Source: AC-32 sp963717725 (lineage in GTDB: Bacteria > Actinomycetota > Thermoleophilia > Gaiellales > Gaiellaceae). Taken from it: 64,000 bases of DNA. The position numbers and the translations under genes are program-made. The stretch lies in contig CAVQWS010000004.1 in the NCBI GenBank assembly GCA_963717725.1, positions 243,149 to 307,148 of the forward strand, written 5' to 3'. The notes under the pieces are model-generated. The model searched no databases, was not told where the DNA came from, and saw nothing but the letters and a program-made list of their open reading frames with translations. This document shows, one piece after another, positions 41,222 to 48,828 of the stretch (position 1 is the stretch's first letter; every line of letters starts with the position of its first letter).

Positions 41222-42025
41222 GTGGACGCGCTGCGACAGGTCGACGGGTGGCCCGCAGAGACAGTCGCGGTCGCCGTGCTGCGCGGCGGTGAGCAGGTGG
41301 CGGCGCGGGGGCCGCGCGAGCAGGTCTTCCGCTGGGCCTCGGTGACGAAGCCGGTCACGGCGCTCGCGACGCTCGTCGCCGCGGAAGAGGGGATCCTCGA
41401 CCTCGATGACCCCGCGGGCCCGCCCGGCTCGACGGTGCGGCATCTCCTGGCGCACGCGGCGGGGCTGCCCTTCGAGGGGCGGACGCCGATCTCGGAGCCC
41501 GGCAAGCGGCGGAGCTACTCGAACACCGGCTTCGACATCTTGGCCGAGGTCGTCGGCGAGGCGGCGGAGATGCCGTTCGCCGAGTATCTGCGAGCGGCCG
41601 TCCTCGGGCCGTTGGAGCTGCGGGCAGAGCTGCGAGGCTCGGCCGCGTCCGAGCTGCACGGCAGCCTCGACGATCTGCTGCGACTGGCCGCCGAGTTCCA
41701 ACGCCCGCGGTTGATCGCGCCGGAAACGCTCGCGGAGGCGACCTCGGTCCAGTTCCCCGGCCTGGTCGGCGTGCTGCCGGACATCGGGCGGATGGATCCG
41801 AACGACTGGGGCCTCGGCGTCGAGCTGCGCGACGCGAAGCAGCCGCACTGGACCGGCTCGCAGAACTCGCCGCGCACCTTTGGGCACTACGGCAGCAGCG
41901 GCACCTTCCTCTGGGTCGACCCCGAGGCGGACACGGCGCTCGCCTGTCTGACCGACCTCGACTTCGGTCCCTGGGCGCTCGAGGCGTGGCCGCGGTTGTC
42001 CGACGCCGTTCTCACGAGCCGTTAA
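41222..42025 (+). CDS. serine beta-lactamase-fold hydrolase (class C/esterase-like)
   Basis: A 267-residue protein of the beta-lactamase/DD-peptidase/esterase family. The catalytic SxxK is ASVTKPVTAL (Ser40, Lys43), and RSYSNTGFDILAEVV supplies the YxN. HYGSSGTFLWVDP stands at the KTG-like third motif. No signal peptide is seen, so it is likely a cytosolic esterase or amidase rather than a secreted lactamase. It is shorter than class C enzymes. GTG 41222 is supported by the promoter spacing; earlier in-frame starts lie inside the divergent ridA. Confidence 0.8.
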   Translation: MDALRQVDGWPAETVAVAVLRGGEQVAARGPREQVFRWASVTKPVTALATLVAAEEGILDLDDPAGPPGSTVRHLLAHAAGLPFEGRTPISEPGKRRSYSNTGFDILAEVVGEAAEMPFAEYLRAAVLGPLELRAELRGSAASELHGSLDDLLRLAAEFQRPRLIAPETLAEATSVQFPGLVGVLPDIGRMDPNDWGLGVELRDAKQPHWTGSQNSPRTFGHYGSSGTFLWVDPEADTALACLTDLDFGPWALEAWPRLSDAVLTSR

Positions 42026-42069
42026 GGAAGCGTCTCCATACTGAGGGACCGAGTTGAGCCCTCGAACCC

Positions 42070-42321
42070 GTGAATCGCGCATCGGCGCCGCCAGGCGCCG
42101 CGCAGCGCCTCGCCAAGCTCGTCCTCGCCGGGATGGCCGCCACGGCCTTCGTCGCGTCGGCCGCGCTCGCCCGCGTCGCCTATCCGGGCCATCACAAGAA
42201 GGCGATCAAGGCGCTCTCTCCGCCGCAGCGCTTCGTAGAGACCGTGCGCCGGAACCAGCTCGAGTCCGGAATCCTGGCACCGGCCCAGGCCGACCCCTCG
42301 GTGGTGACGGCGCAGACATGA
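42070..42321 (+). CDS. small membrane or exported protein upstream of apbE
   Basis: An 83-residue protein with a basic N terminus, one hydrophobic segment (LAKLVLAGMAATAFVASAALA, about 15-35) and a hydrophilic C terminus. It may be anchored or processed as a signal peptide. The stop overlaps the apbE ATG (ATGA), so they are co-translated. No homologue recognised; because FMN-binding and redox genes follow, it may belong to the same membrane redox complex. Confidence 0.6.
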   Translation: MNRASAPPGAAQRLAKLVLAGMAATAFVASAALARVAYPGHHKKAIKALSPPQRFVETVRRNQLESGILAPAQADPSVVTAQT

Positions 42322-43157
42322 ACCGCTTCTCCGCGATGGGGTGTGACGTCCTCGTCGAGGGGGCGACCTCCCAGGAGCTCGCAGCGGTGCGGGCGCTGTT
42401 CGCCCAGCGCGACGCGGTCTTCAGTCGCTTTCGCCCGGAGAGCGAGCTGAACGCCGTCAACGCCGGCCGCGGCGGCCGCCTCGTGACGCCGCTGTTCGCG
42501 CGGATGGTCGAGGCCGCGCTGCGGGCGCGCGAGCAGACGGACGGCCTCGTCGATCCGACGCTTGGGGCGGCGCTCGAGGCAGCGGGGTACGACCGCGACT
42601 TCTCGTGCCTGGAGTCGACGGAGGCACCACTCGCGCACGCCGCGCCGTCGGGGGACGTCGAGCTCTACGGGCGCGTGCTCGTGCTCGGCCGCGGCGTGCA
42701 GCTCGACCTGAACGGCGTCGTCAAGGCGGCCGCGGTCGACGACGCGCTCCGGCTGCTCTCCAGCCCCGGCTTCGTCTCGGCCGGCGGCGACCTGGCCACG
42801 CGCGGCGACGTGGACGTCGCGCTCCCGGGCGGCGGCGACGTCCGGCTGGTCAAAGGAGGTCTCGCCACGAGCGGCCGCACAAAGCGGCGCTGGCGGCGCG
42901 GAGGCGAGGAACAGCACCACCTGATCGACCCGGCCACGGGCCGGCCCTCGGCGAGCCCGTGGGAGGAGGTCACCGTCTGCGGCGCGACCTGTCTTGCCGC
43001 GGACGTGGCCGCGAAAGCGGCCTTCCTGCTCGGCGCGGCCGGCCCGGACTGGCTCGACGAGCGCGGGCTGCCGGGACGGTTCCTGGCGCAGGGCGAGGCC
43101 TACGAGAACGCGAGCTGGCGCGCGGGGGTGATAGCCCGGGTGCCGGCTTGCACCTGA
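42318..43157 (+). CDS. apbE: FAD:protein FMN transferase
   Basis: A 279-residue ApbE-family flavin transferase. NRFSAMGCDVLVEG, FSRFRPESELNAVN and VDPTLGAALEAAGYDRDF are family blocks; VQLDLNGVVKAAAVDDA and FVSAGGDLATRG bind FAD, and HLIDPATGRPS is the metal-site motif. It attaches FMN covalently to Thr/Ser of partner proteins outside the membrane. No signal peptide is seen. ATG 42318 is coupled to the small gene before it; a membrane protein like ferric reductase follows, overlapping by 10 nt. Confidence 0.85.
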   Translation: MNRFSAMGCDVLVEGATSQELAAVRALFAQRDAVFSRFRPESELNAVNAGRGGRLVTPLFARMVEAALRAREQTDGLVDPTLGAALEAAGYDRDFSCLESTEAPLAHAAPSGDVELYGRVLVLGRGVQLDLNGVVKAAAVDDALRLLSSPGFVSAGGDLATRGDVDVALPGGGDVRLVKGGLATSGRTKRRWRRGGEEQHHLIDPATGRPSASPWEEVTVCGATCLAADVAAKAAFLLGAAGPDWLDERGLPGRFLAQGEAYENASWRAGVIARVPACT

Positions 43158-44101
43158 CCACCAGCCCGCTCGACTGGTACGTGGCGCGCGCGGCCGGGGT
43201 CGCCGCCTACCTGCTGCTGACTGTCGTCATCACGCTCGGAATGACGATGGCGAGCGGCCGGCAGCTGAAGCGCTGGCCGAAGTTCGCGCTCGAGGACGTG
43301 CATCGTTTCGGCGGGCTGCTCGTGGGCAGCTTCGTGACGATCCACGTCGTGACGATTGCGCTGGACGCCTACCTCCCCTTCTCGCTCTCGGCGATCCTCG
43401 TCCCGTTCACGGCCAGCTACCGCACCGTCTACACGGCGCTGGGCGTGGTCGCGGCCGAGCTGCTGCTCGCGCTCGCGGTGACCAACCGCTACCGCGACCG
43501 GCTGCCCTACGCCTTCTGGCGGCGCGCGCACTACCTGAATCTGGCGGTCTGGACCGCGGCGACCGTGCACGGGCTCGGCAGCGGCACGGACCGGAGCACG
43601 CCGTGGCTGCTGGCGCTGTTCGCGGCGTCGGTCGCCACGGTGCTCGGGGCCGGCGCTTGGCGCCTGCGCCGGCGGGCGGCGCTCTCATGGGGAGTTGCGG
43701 CCGCAGGAGTCGCCGCGGTCGTGCTGGCCGCCGTCGGGCCGCTGGCGTTTTCTCCGAAGCCCTGGAACGCGCGCGCCTTCCATGCGGCGATCACCGGCAA
43801 GGTCGTTCAGAACGTGGGCTCGACCCGCGGACTCGTCTCGGCAGCCGCGACCGCGCGGGGCGCTCAGCGCGCGTTGCTGCGCGCCGACTTGCTGATCGAG
43901 CCGACCCATCTGGACGCGACCTCGTTCCAGCTCGAGCTGCTGCCGAGCGGGATGCTCTGCACCGGCCACGTGACGAAGGTGCAGTCCTTCGGCTTCGACG
44001 CGCGCTGCCGCGCCGAGGACGGCACTCGCCGCTTCGTGCATGCCACGTGGACGCTCGTCGACGGAAACCGGCTCCAGGGAGAGGTGGCGGTGCATGCGTA
44101 A
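43148..44101 (+). CDS. ferric-reductase-like membrane protein with C-terminal periplasmic domain
   Basis: About 317 residues with six membrane helices. HRFGGLLVGSFVTIHVVTIAL and YLNLAVWTAATVHGLG carry paired His residues in helices, the heme b pattern of the ferric-reductase-like transmembrane domain (YedZ/MsrQ-like). After the last helix (about 210) there is an extracytoplasmic part of about 100 residues with AFHAAITGK and a CTGHVTKVQSFGFDARC segment. A TTG at 43148 is taken; no ATG or GTG precedes the first helix. It probably passes electrons across the membrane, and ApbE next door may flavinylate a partner. No FMN-attachment motif is visible here. Confidence 0.7.
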   Translation: MHLTTSPLDWYVARAAGVAAYLLLTVVITLGMTMASGRQLKRWPKFALEDVHRFGGLLVGSFVTIHVVTIALDAYLPFSLSAILVPFTASYRTVYTALGVVAAELLLALAVTNRYRDRLPYAFWRRAHYLNLAVWTAATVHGLGSGTDRSTPWLLALFAASVATVLGAGAWRLRRRAALSWGVAAAGVAAVVLAAVGPLAFSPKPWNARAFHAAITGKVVQNVGSTRGLVSAAATARGAQRALLRADLLIEPTHLDATSFQLELLPSGMLCTGHVTKVQSFGFDARCRAEDGTRRFVHATWTLVDGNRLQGEVAVHA

Positions 44102-45965
44102 GGCGTTCGCGGCGCTCGCTCTCACGCTCGCCGTCAGCGGGTGCTCCGGCCACTCGACGGCGACTTCGAACTCGACGTCGACCCGCCGTGCGACGGAGCG
44201 GCACGCGAGCACGCGGCTCCTCGTGTCGCCGCTCGGCCTCGCGCGCCCGCGCTCGGCGGTCGTCCCGGGCTACGTGTTGATCGCCGACCGGAACAACAAC
44301 CGCGTCCTGCTCGTCTCCCCCTCGAAGCACGTCGTCTGGCAGGACGCGAGCCTGCGCGGCCCTGACGACGCGTTCTTCACGCCCGGCTACCGGTCGGTGA
44401 TCACGAACGAGGAGTTCAACGACACGCTCGTCGAGCTCTCGCTGAAGACCCACGCCCGGGTCTGGCAGTACGGCCACGGCGGCGTCGCCGGCTCCAGTCC
44501 CGGCTATCTGAACACGCCCGACGACGCTTATCGACTGCCCTCAGGCATCACGACCGTCGCCGACATCCAGAACTGCCGGATCGTGCAGGTCGACCGCTCG
44601 GGCCAGGTGCGGCGCGTGCTCGGCGGCAGCTGCGTGCACGACCCGCCGCGCGGCTTCGCGAGCCCCAACGGCGACACGCCGCTGCCCGACGGCGGCCTGC
44701 TGGTGACGGAGATCGGCGGCTGGATCGACCGCCTCCGCGCCGACGGCAGCCTCGCCTGGTCGATCCGCTCGCCGGTGCCGTACCCCTCGGACGCGCAGCT
44801 GCTTCCGGACGGCCGCGTGCTCGTGGCTTCGTTCGCGATCCCCGGAAAGATCGTGATCGTCGACCGCAGCGGGCACGTGAGCTGGTCGTTCGGCTCGGCG
44901 AGCGGGCCGGACCGGCTGGCGAAGCCGTCGCTCGCCGTGCGTTGGCCGAACGGCCTGATCGCGGCCAACGACGACTACAACCACCGCGTGATCGTGATCG
45001 ACCCGAAGACGAAGCGGATCGTCTGGCAGTACGGGCACACGGGCGTCTCTGGGGCCGGCCCTGGCTACCTGAGCAAGCCGGACGGGCTCGATCTGCTGCC
45101 GGCGACCGACCTGGTCCGCGCGGCCGCGGCGACGACGCCGGCCCGGACGGCTCGGGTGAGAGCGGTGCGCGTGACGCGCGTGGGGTCGTTGCCTCAGGCG
45201 GTTTCGAAGTCGTCCGCAGTCGCGCTTCCGAGCGGGCGCGTGCTCGTCCTGGGCGGGCTCGTCGGCGGCTCATCCTCGACCCAGGTGCTGCTCGGCACGC
45301 CTGCGCGGCTGAGGCGCGAAGGAAGCCTGCCGGTGCCGACGCACGACGCGGCCGCGGCGTTAGTCGGCGGGCGTGTATACCTGTTCGGCGGCGGCGAGGC
45401 GGTCTCGACCGACTCGGTCGTCCGCGTCGATCCGGGCTGGCGCACCGCGACACGCGCCGGCAGCCTTGGTGAGCCGCTCTCCGATCTCGGCGCCGCGACC
45501 GTCGGCGGCGTCACGTATCTCGTCGGCGGCTACACCGGATCGCGGTTTGCGACGGCGGTCCTGCGTTTTCGGCCCGGTGCGCAGCCGCAGCTGGTGACCC
45601 GACTGCCCGTCGGGCTGCGCTACGCCGGAGTGGCGGCGCTCGGGTCGAAGATCTATGTCGCCGGCGGCCTCGCCTCGTCGGGCGCGACGAGCGCCGTCTA
45701 CGCGGTCGACCCCGCCGCCCGAACCGTGAGGCAGGTCGCGACCCTACCGCGGCCGGTCGACCACGTAGCGCTCGCGCCGCTCGGCGCACGGCTCCTACTG
45801 ATTGGTGCCGGCTCGAGGCAGGTGCTCGCGATCGACCCCTCTCGCGGGAGCGTTACCCAGGTCGCGAAGCTGCCGCAGGCGCTCGCCGACCCCTCGGCTG
45901 TGGCGCAGGCCGGCCGCGTGCTCGTGCTGGGCGGCGGCACAAACGCCGTCTACGCGCTCGGCTGA
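44094..45965 (+). CDS. lipoprotein with two beta-propeller regions (NHL-like and Kelch-like)
   Basis: A 623-residue lipoprotein. MRKAFAALALTLAVSGCSG is a signal peptide with a lipobox ending at Cys19. The N-terminal half has repeats such as VLIADRNNNRVLLVSPS and VWQYGHGGVAGSSPGYLNTPDDA, of the arylsulfotransferase/NHL kind; the C-terminal half has Kelch-like units (GRVYLFGGGE, VTYLVGGYTG, KIYVAGGLAS, GRVLVLGGGT). Such double propellers bind proteins or sugars. It overlaps the ferric-reductase-like gene by 8 nt and may be the extracytoplasmic partner of that complex. Its 3' end overlaps the next gene by 16 nt. Confidence 0.75.
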   Translation: MRKAFAALALTLAVSGCSGHSTATSNSTSTRRATERHASTRLLVSPLGLARPRSAVVPGYVLIADRNNNRVLLVSPSKHVVWQDASLRGPDDAFFTPGYRSVITNEEFNDTLVELSLKTHARVWQYGHGGVAGSSPGYLNTPDDAYRLPSGITTVADIQNCRIVQVDRSGQVRRVLGGSCVHDPPRGFASPNGDTPLPDGGLLVTEIGGWIDRLRADGSLAWSIRSPVPYPSDAQLLPDGRVLVASFAIPGKIVIVDRSGHVSWSFGSASGPDRLAKPSLAVRWPNGLIAANDDYNHRVIVIDPKTKRIVWQYGHTGVSGAGPGYLSKPDGLDLLPATDLVRAAAATTPARTARVRAVRVTRVGSLPQAVSKSSAVALPSGRVLVLGGLVGGSSSTQVLLGTPARLRREGSLPVPTHDAAAALVGGRVYLFGGGEAVSTDSVVRVDPGWRTATRAGSLGEPLSDLGAATVGGVTYLVGGYTGSRFATAVLRFRPGAQPQLVTRLPVGLRYAGVAALGSKIYVAGGLASSGATSAVYAVDPAARTVRQVATLPRPVDHVALAPLGARLLLIGAGSRQVLAIDPSRGSVTQVAKLPQALADPSAVAQAGRVLVLGGGTNAVYALG

Positions 45966-46336
45966 ACGTCATCGGAGAACAGCGGGCGCAGCAGCTCGTC
46001 GAACGCGCCCTGGTCGCAGCTCGCGACGACCGCCGGCGTGAGCGCGCGCACCGAGGCGGTGCGCGGAATGTTCATCGCCAGCCCCACCTCGCCGAAGTAG
46101 TCGCCCGGCCGCAGCACCCGTCGCGGCCCGAGGTCCTCCTGGCTGACCGCGAACAATCCGGAGAGAACGACGTAGAAGCGCTTGGCGTCGTCACCCTCAC
46201 GCACGACCGCGCGTCCGGGTGGCACCTCCTCGCGCTCCATGTGCTTGGCGATCTCGCCGAGCTTCTCGCCGGGCAGGCCCGCGAGCAGCTCGACGCGCGA
46301 GAGCTCGGTCACGGTTGCGGGGACGAACTTCGGCAC
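45950..46336 (-). CDS. stand-alone cyclic-nucleotide-binding domain protein
   Basis: A 128-residue protein consisting of one CAP-type cNMP-binding beta barrel. LSRVELLAGLPGEKLGEIAKHMEREEVPPGRAVVREGDDAKRFYVVLSG and VLRPGDYFGEVGLAMNIPRTASVRAL show the phosphate-binding cassette (FGE-x-GL-...-RTASV with the Arg), so cAMP or cGMP should bind. There is no HTH, so it is not a CRP regulator by itself. The start GTG 46336 is 18 bp from the divergent Nudix gene. It may read cAMP made by the cyclases in this window. Confidence 0.85.
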   Translation of the reverse strand: MPKFVPATVTELSRVELLAGLPGEKLGEIAKHMEREEVPPGRAVVREGDDAKRFYVVLSGLFAVSQEDLGPRRVLRPGDYFGEVGLAMNIPRTASVRALTPAVVASCDQGAFDELLRPLFSDDVQPSA

Positions 46337-46354
46337 GGCTCTATTCTTGCTCTC
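46337..46354. promoter_or_regulatory. 18-bp divergent leaderless promoter pair, cNMP-binding protein / Nudix
   Basis: Plus strand: TATTCT (46342-46347) ends 7 nt before ATG 46355. Minus strand: AAGAAT, overlapping it, ends 6 nt before GTG 46336. The spacer has the same length as at ridA. Confidence 0.45.
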
Positions 46355-46888
46355 ATGGGGGAGCTCGCGGGGTGGACCTACTGCCCGCGCTGCCGGACCG
46401 GGCTGCGGGGAGACGAACAGCGGCTCACGTGCCCGGAGTGCGGCTTCGTCGCCTACGCGAGCTCGAAGACGACCGCCGGCGCGCTGGTCGAGGACGACGA
46501 GGGCCGCCTGCTGCTCGCGCGCCGCGCGCTCGAGCCGTTCAAGGGGCGCTGGGACCTCCCGGGCGGGTTCCTCGAGGAAGGCGAGCATCCGCTCGACGGC
46601 CTGCGACGCGAGCTGCGCGAGGAGACGGGGCTCGAGGTCGAGCCGGTCGACTTCCTCGGCGTCTGGATGGACCGCTACGGCGGCGACTCGACGGCCGAGG
46701 CGACGCTGAACCTCTACTGGACCGCGCGCGTGATGGGCGGCGAGGCGGCGCCCGCCGACGACGTCGACGACCTGCGCTGGTTCGTGCGGCACGAGCTGCC
46801 GGAGGCGGGAGAGCTCGCCTTCGAGAACGTGCCGCTAGTGCTCGCCGCGTGGCAGTTGCACGCGCAGCGTTCCCGGCTCGACCGCTAG
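46355..46888 (+). CDS. Nudix hydrolase with N-terminal zinc ribbon
   Basis: A 177-residue protein. CPRC...CPEC (residues 10-13 and about 26-29) forms a zinc ribbon as in NADH pyrophosphatase-like Nudix proteins; the Nudix box reads GGFLEEGEHPLDGLRRELRE with ETG after it. It hydrolyses a nucleoside diphosphate linked to another group in the cytosol; the substrate may be NAD(H) or ADP-ribose, but the NADH-specific SQPWPFPxS motif is absent. The 3' end overlaps the convergent lipid kinase by 54 nt. Confidence 0.85.
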   Translation: MGELAGWTYCPRCRTGLRGDEQRLTCPECGFVAYASSKTTAGALVEDDEGRLLLARRALEPFKGRWDLPGGFLEEGEHPLDGLRRELREETGLEVEPVDFLGVWMDRYGGDSTAEATLNLYWTARVMGGEAAPADDVDDLRWFVRHELPEAGELAFENVPLVLAAWQLHAQRSRLDR

Positions 46889-47641
46889 CTCGACCGGCGT
46901 CTCCAGCTCGACCGGCTCGCCGTCGATCGCCGCCGAAACCTTGCCGCCGGGGACGTCGAGCTCGAAGCGCTCGCCGCTGCGCTCGTCCCACGTTCGCGGC
47001 AGCACGCCCTTGGCCGCGTACACGTGGAGCCGGCCCTCGTCCAGCCGCTCGCGCTCGCCGATCGAGAACAGGCTCAGCTCGTAGGCATTGTTGGCGACGA
47101 GCAGCACGCGCGCCCGCACGGGCTCGCCGTCGATCTGCGCCCAGACGCCCGGCCGGCTGCGGATGCTGCGCCCGAGCGCACGGAGTCCGGCGAGCAGCTG
47201 GCGCCGGCGGCGGTGATGCTCGCGCCGGTGGACGAGCGTCGCGTAGAGCCCGAGCGAGACGTTGTTCAGGAAGCGCCGCTCGCCCACGCGGCCGACGTCG
47301 ACGCGCCGCTCCTCGCCCTCGAAGGCGGCGAGCGCGGCCAGCGGGTCGAGCTCAAGCCCGAGGTCGCGCGCGAAATGGTTGCGGGTCCCGTAAGGGACGA
47401 CCACGAACGGCAGGTCGCGCTCGACCGCGACCGAGGCCACGCTCGCCACCGAGCCGTCGCCACCGGCCGCGCCTAGCACCTCCGCGTCGGCCGAGCGCGC
47501 CAACTCGGTGAGGTCTTCGCTCTCGCCCAGGACGCGCGCCTCGATCCCGCGCGCCCGTGCCGCCTCCGCCAGCTCCTCCGCGGTCGGGCGCTCGGTCCCG
47601 CCGCGCGGATTGATCAGTAGGACCCCCGCCACCGGCGGCAC
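46835..47641 (-). CDS. diacylglycerol kinase-like lipid kinase (DAGK/YegS)
   Basis: A 268-residue kinase of the DAGK catalytic family. GVLLINPRGG is the first motif, GAAGGDGSVASVASVAV the GGDG ATP loop (Ser for the usual Thr) and FVVVPYGTRNHFARDLGL the conserved substrate-side motif. DVGRVGERRFLNNVSLG is the next block. It would phosphorylate diacylglycerol or a related lipid at the membrane. GTG 47641 is used; GTG 47632 is a possible alternative. It is a minus-strand gene with no neighbour in the same direction. Confidence 0.85.
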   Translation of the reverse strand: MPPVAGVLLINPRGGTERPTAEELAEAARARGIEARVLGESEDLTELARSADAEVLGAAGGDGSVASVASVAVERDLPFVVVPYGTRNHFARDLGLELDPLAALAAFEGEERRVDVGRVGERRFLNNVSLGLYATLVHRREHHRRRRQLLAGLRALGRSIRSRPGVWAQIDGEPVRARVLLVANNAYELSLFSIGERERLDEGRLHVYAAKGVLPRTWDERSGERFELDVPGGKVSAAIDGEPVELETPVELAVEPGTLRVQLPRGEH

Positions 47642-47717
47642 GCTATAGGCCGAGGCGCGCGCGAAGTTAGGCCGAACGGCTCATGCGGCCGCCGGCGCTG
47701 GTCCCGATCATTCAGCC

Positions 47718-47870
47718 ATGGACGACCGGGGCCTTCATCGGATCGAGGACGAGCTGGGCGAGCACTGGCTCACCTGCTGGATCGAGGATGGGATCGCGGA
47801 GATCGAGGCGTACCTCGCCAAACACGCGGCCTTCCTCAGCTTCCTCGACACCGCTGACAGCACGAGCTGA
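47718..47870 (+). CDS. small 50-residue protein of unknown function
   Basis: A 50-codon frame (MDDRGLHRIEDELGEHWL at the start, ending FLDTADSTS) with strong G/C-ending codons, matching real genes here. It is highly charged and predicted helical, with one Cys. There is no good SD. It lies alone between the lipid kinase and the DUF2231 gene, 37 nt before the latter. Too small for reliable homology; it may be a regulator or a fortuitous frame. Confidence 0.45.
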   Translation: MDDRGLHRIEDELGEHWLTCWIEDGIAEIEAYLAKHAAFLSFLDTADSTS

Positions 47871-47892
47871 ATCCGCTTCGCGCGCCGTTTCG

Positions 47893-47898
47893 TAAGAT
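47893..47898 (+). promoter_or_regulatory. -10 element of a leaderless promoter (DUF2231 gene)
   Basis: TAAGAT ends 9 nt before the ATG at 47908; no SD is present. Confidence 0.45.
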
Positions 47899-47907
47899 CC
47901 GGCGCTG

Positions 47908-48429
47908 ATGAAGCTGAGCTACCTCTGGCACGGTCTGCCCGGCCACCCGCTTCACCCGCCGCTGACCGACGCGACGATCGGCGCCTACACGGCCTCCACG
48001 ATCGCCGCCCTCGCCAGCGTGGTCGGGATCGCGAACGTCTCGGCAGCCCACGCCTGGTGGCTGGCGCTCGTGATCGGCCTGATCATCACGGCCCTGACCG
48101 CCCTGACCGGCTTCGCCGACTGGCTGACGATCGAATGGCGCTCGCCGCTCTGGTGGACGGCGACCTGGCACATGTGCTCGATGCTGACGGCGACCGTCTT
48201 CTTCCTGATCGCCGCCCTCGTCGGCCACTCGGGCTACAAGCACGGCGCGGTCGACGCGGGGCCGTTCGTGCTCACGCTGCTCGGCTTCGCGTTCCTCACG
48301 CTCGGCGGCTGGCTCGGCGGCACCATCGTCTTCGTGCACGGGATGCGGGTGCTCAACCTCGTGGACGAGCCGCCGGACCGCGCCGCGGCTCCGGTGGCTC
48401 ACCCCGAGAAAAGAGAAGCGGAAGCCTAG
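47908..48429 (+). CDS. DUF2231-family membrane protein
   Basis: A 173-residue integral membrane protein with four helices. GHPLHPPLTDATIGAYTAS matches the DUF2231 opening (G-HP-HP), and helices follow at about 25-43, 50-72, 92-112 and 118-140. Members are of unknown function, often beside cytochrome or redox genes. ATG 47908 lies 9 nt after TAAGAT. The C-terminal tail is hydrophilic. Its stop overlaps the convergent trxA stop in CTAG. Confidence 0.85.
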   Translation: MKLSYLWHGLPGHPLHPPLTDATIGAYTASTIAALASVVGIANVSAAHAWWLALVIGLIITALTALTGFADWLTIEWRSPLWWTATWHMCSMLTATVFFLIAALVGHSGYKHGAVDAGPFVLTLLGFAFLTLGGWLGGTIVFVHGMRVLNLVDEPPDRAAAPVAHPEKREAEA

Positions 48430-48749
48430 GCTGCTGCCTCGGCCAGGCCGAGGCGCTCTTCGAGCATCGACTTCGGCATCGCCCCGACCGCGGCCGCCTG
48501 CGGTTCGCCCTCCTTGAAGAGGATCAGGGTCGGGATCGACATCACGCCGTAGCGCTGCGCGATCGCCGGCTGCTCGTCGATGTTCAGCTTGACGACCTTG
48601 AGCTCCTCGCGCTCCTGCGCGATCTGGTCGAGCACGGGCGCGATCGCGTGGCACGGGCCACACCACTCGGCCCAGAAGTCGACGAGCACGGGCTTGTCGC
48701 TCTCGAGCACTTCCTTCTCGAACGTTGCTTCGGTGACGGTGTCTGGCAT
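48426..48749 (-). CDS. trxA: thioredoxin
   Basis: A 107-residue thioredoxin with the active site WCGPC (29-33), the cis-Pro in SIPTL and the family strands VLVDFWAEWCGPC and KVVKLNIDEQP. It reduces protein disulphides in the cytosol. The ATG at 48749 is preceded by AAAGGA at good spacing, so this gene has an ordinary leader. It is divergent from ileS across 79 bp. It could be the reductant of the predicted Sec-peroxiredoxin. Confidence 0.95.
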   Translation of the reverse strand: MPDTVTEATFEKEVLESDKPVLVDFWAEWCGPCHAIAPVLDQIAQEREELKVVKLNIDEQPAIAQRYGVMSIPTLILFKEGEPQAAAVGAMPKSMLEERLGLAEAAA

Positions 48750-48816
48750 GAAGTCCTTTCTACCTCAAGTGTCTGATGCTTGAAACGCGGCGGGGAAAGC
48801 CGTTGTTCCCGGTCGC

Positions 48817-48822
48817 TACGAT
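48817..48822 (+). promoter_or_regulatory. -10 element of a leaderless promoter (ileS)
   Basis: TACGAT ends 6 nt before the ATG at 48829; there is no SD and no T-box leader. Confidence 0.45.
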
Positions 48823-48828
48823 CGGCTG

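Noticed and set aside
45660..45700. SGAT in the lipoprotein as an ApbE flavinylation site
   Set aside because: It lies in a Kelch-like repeat without the surrounding DxxSGAT context; another SGAT occurs by chance in the MFS protein (near 8075).
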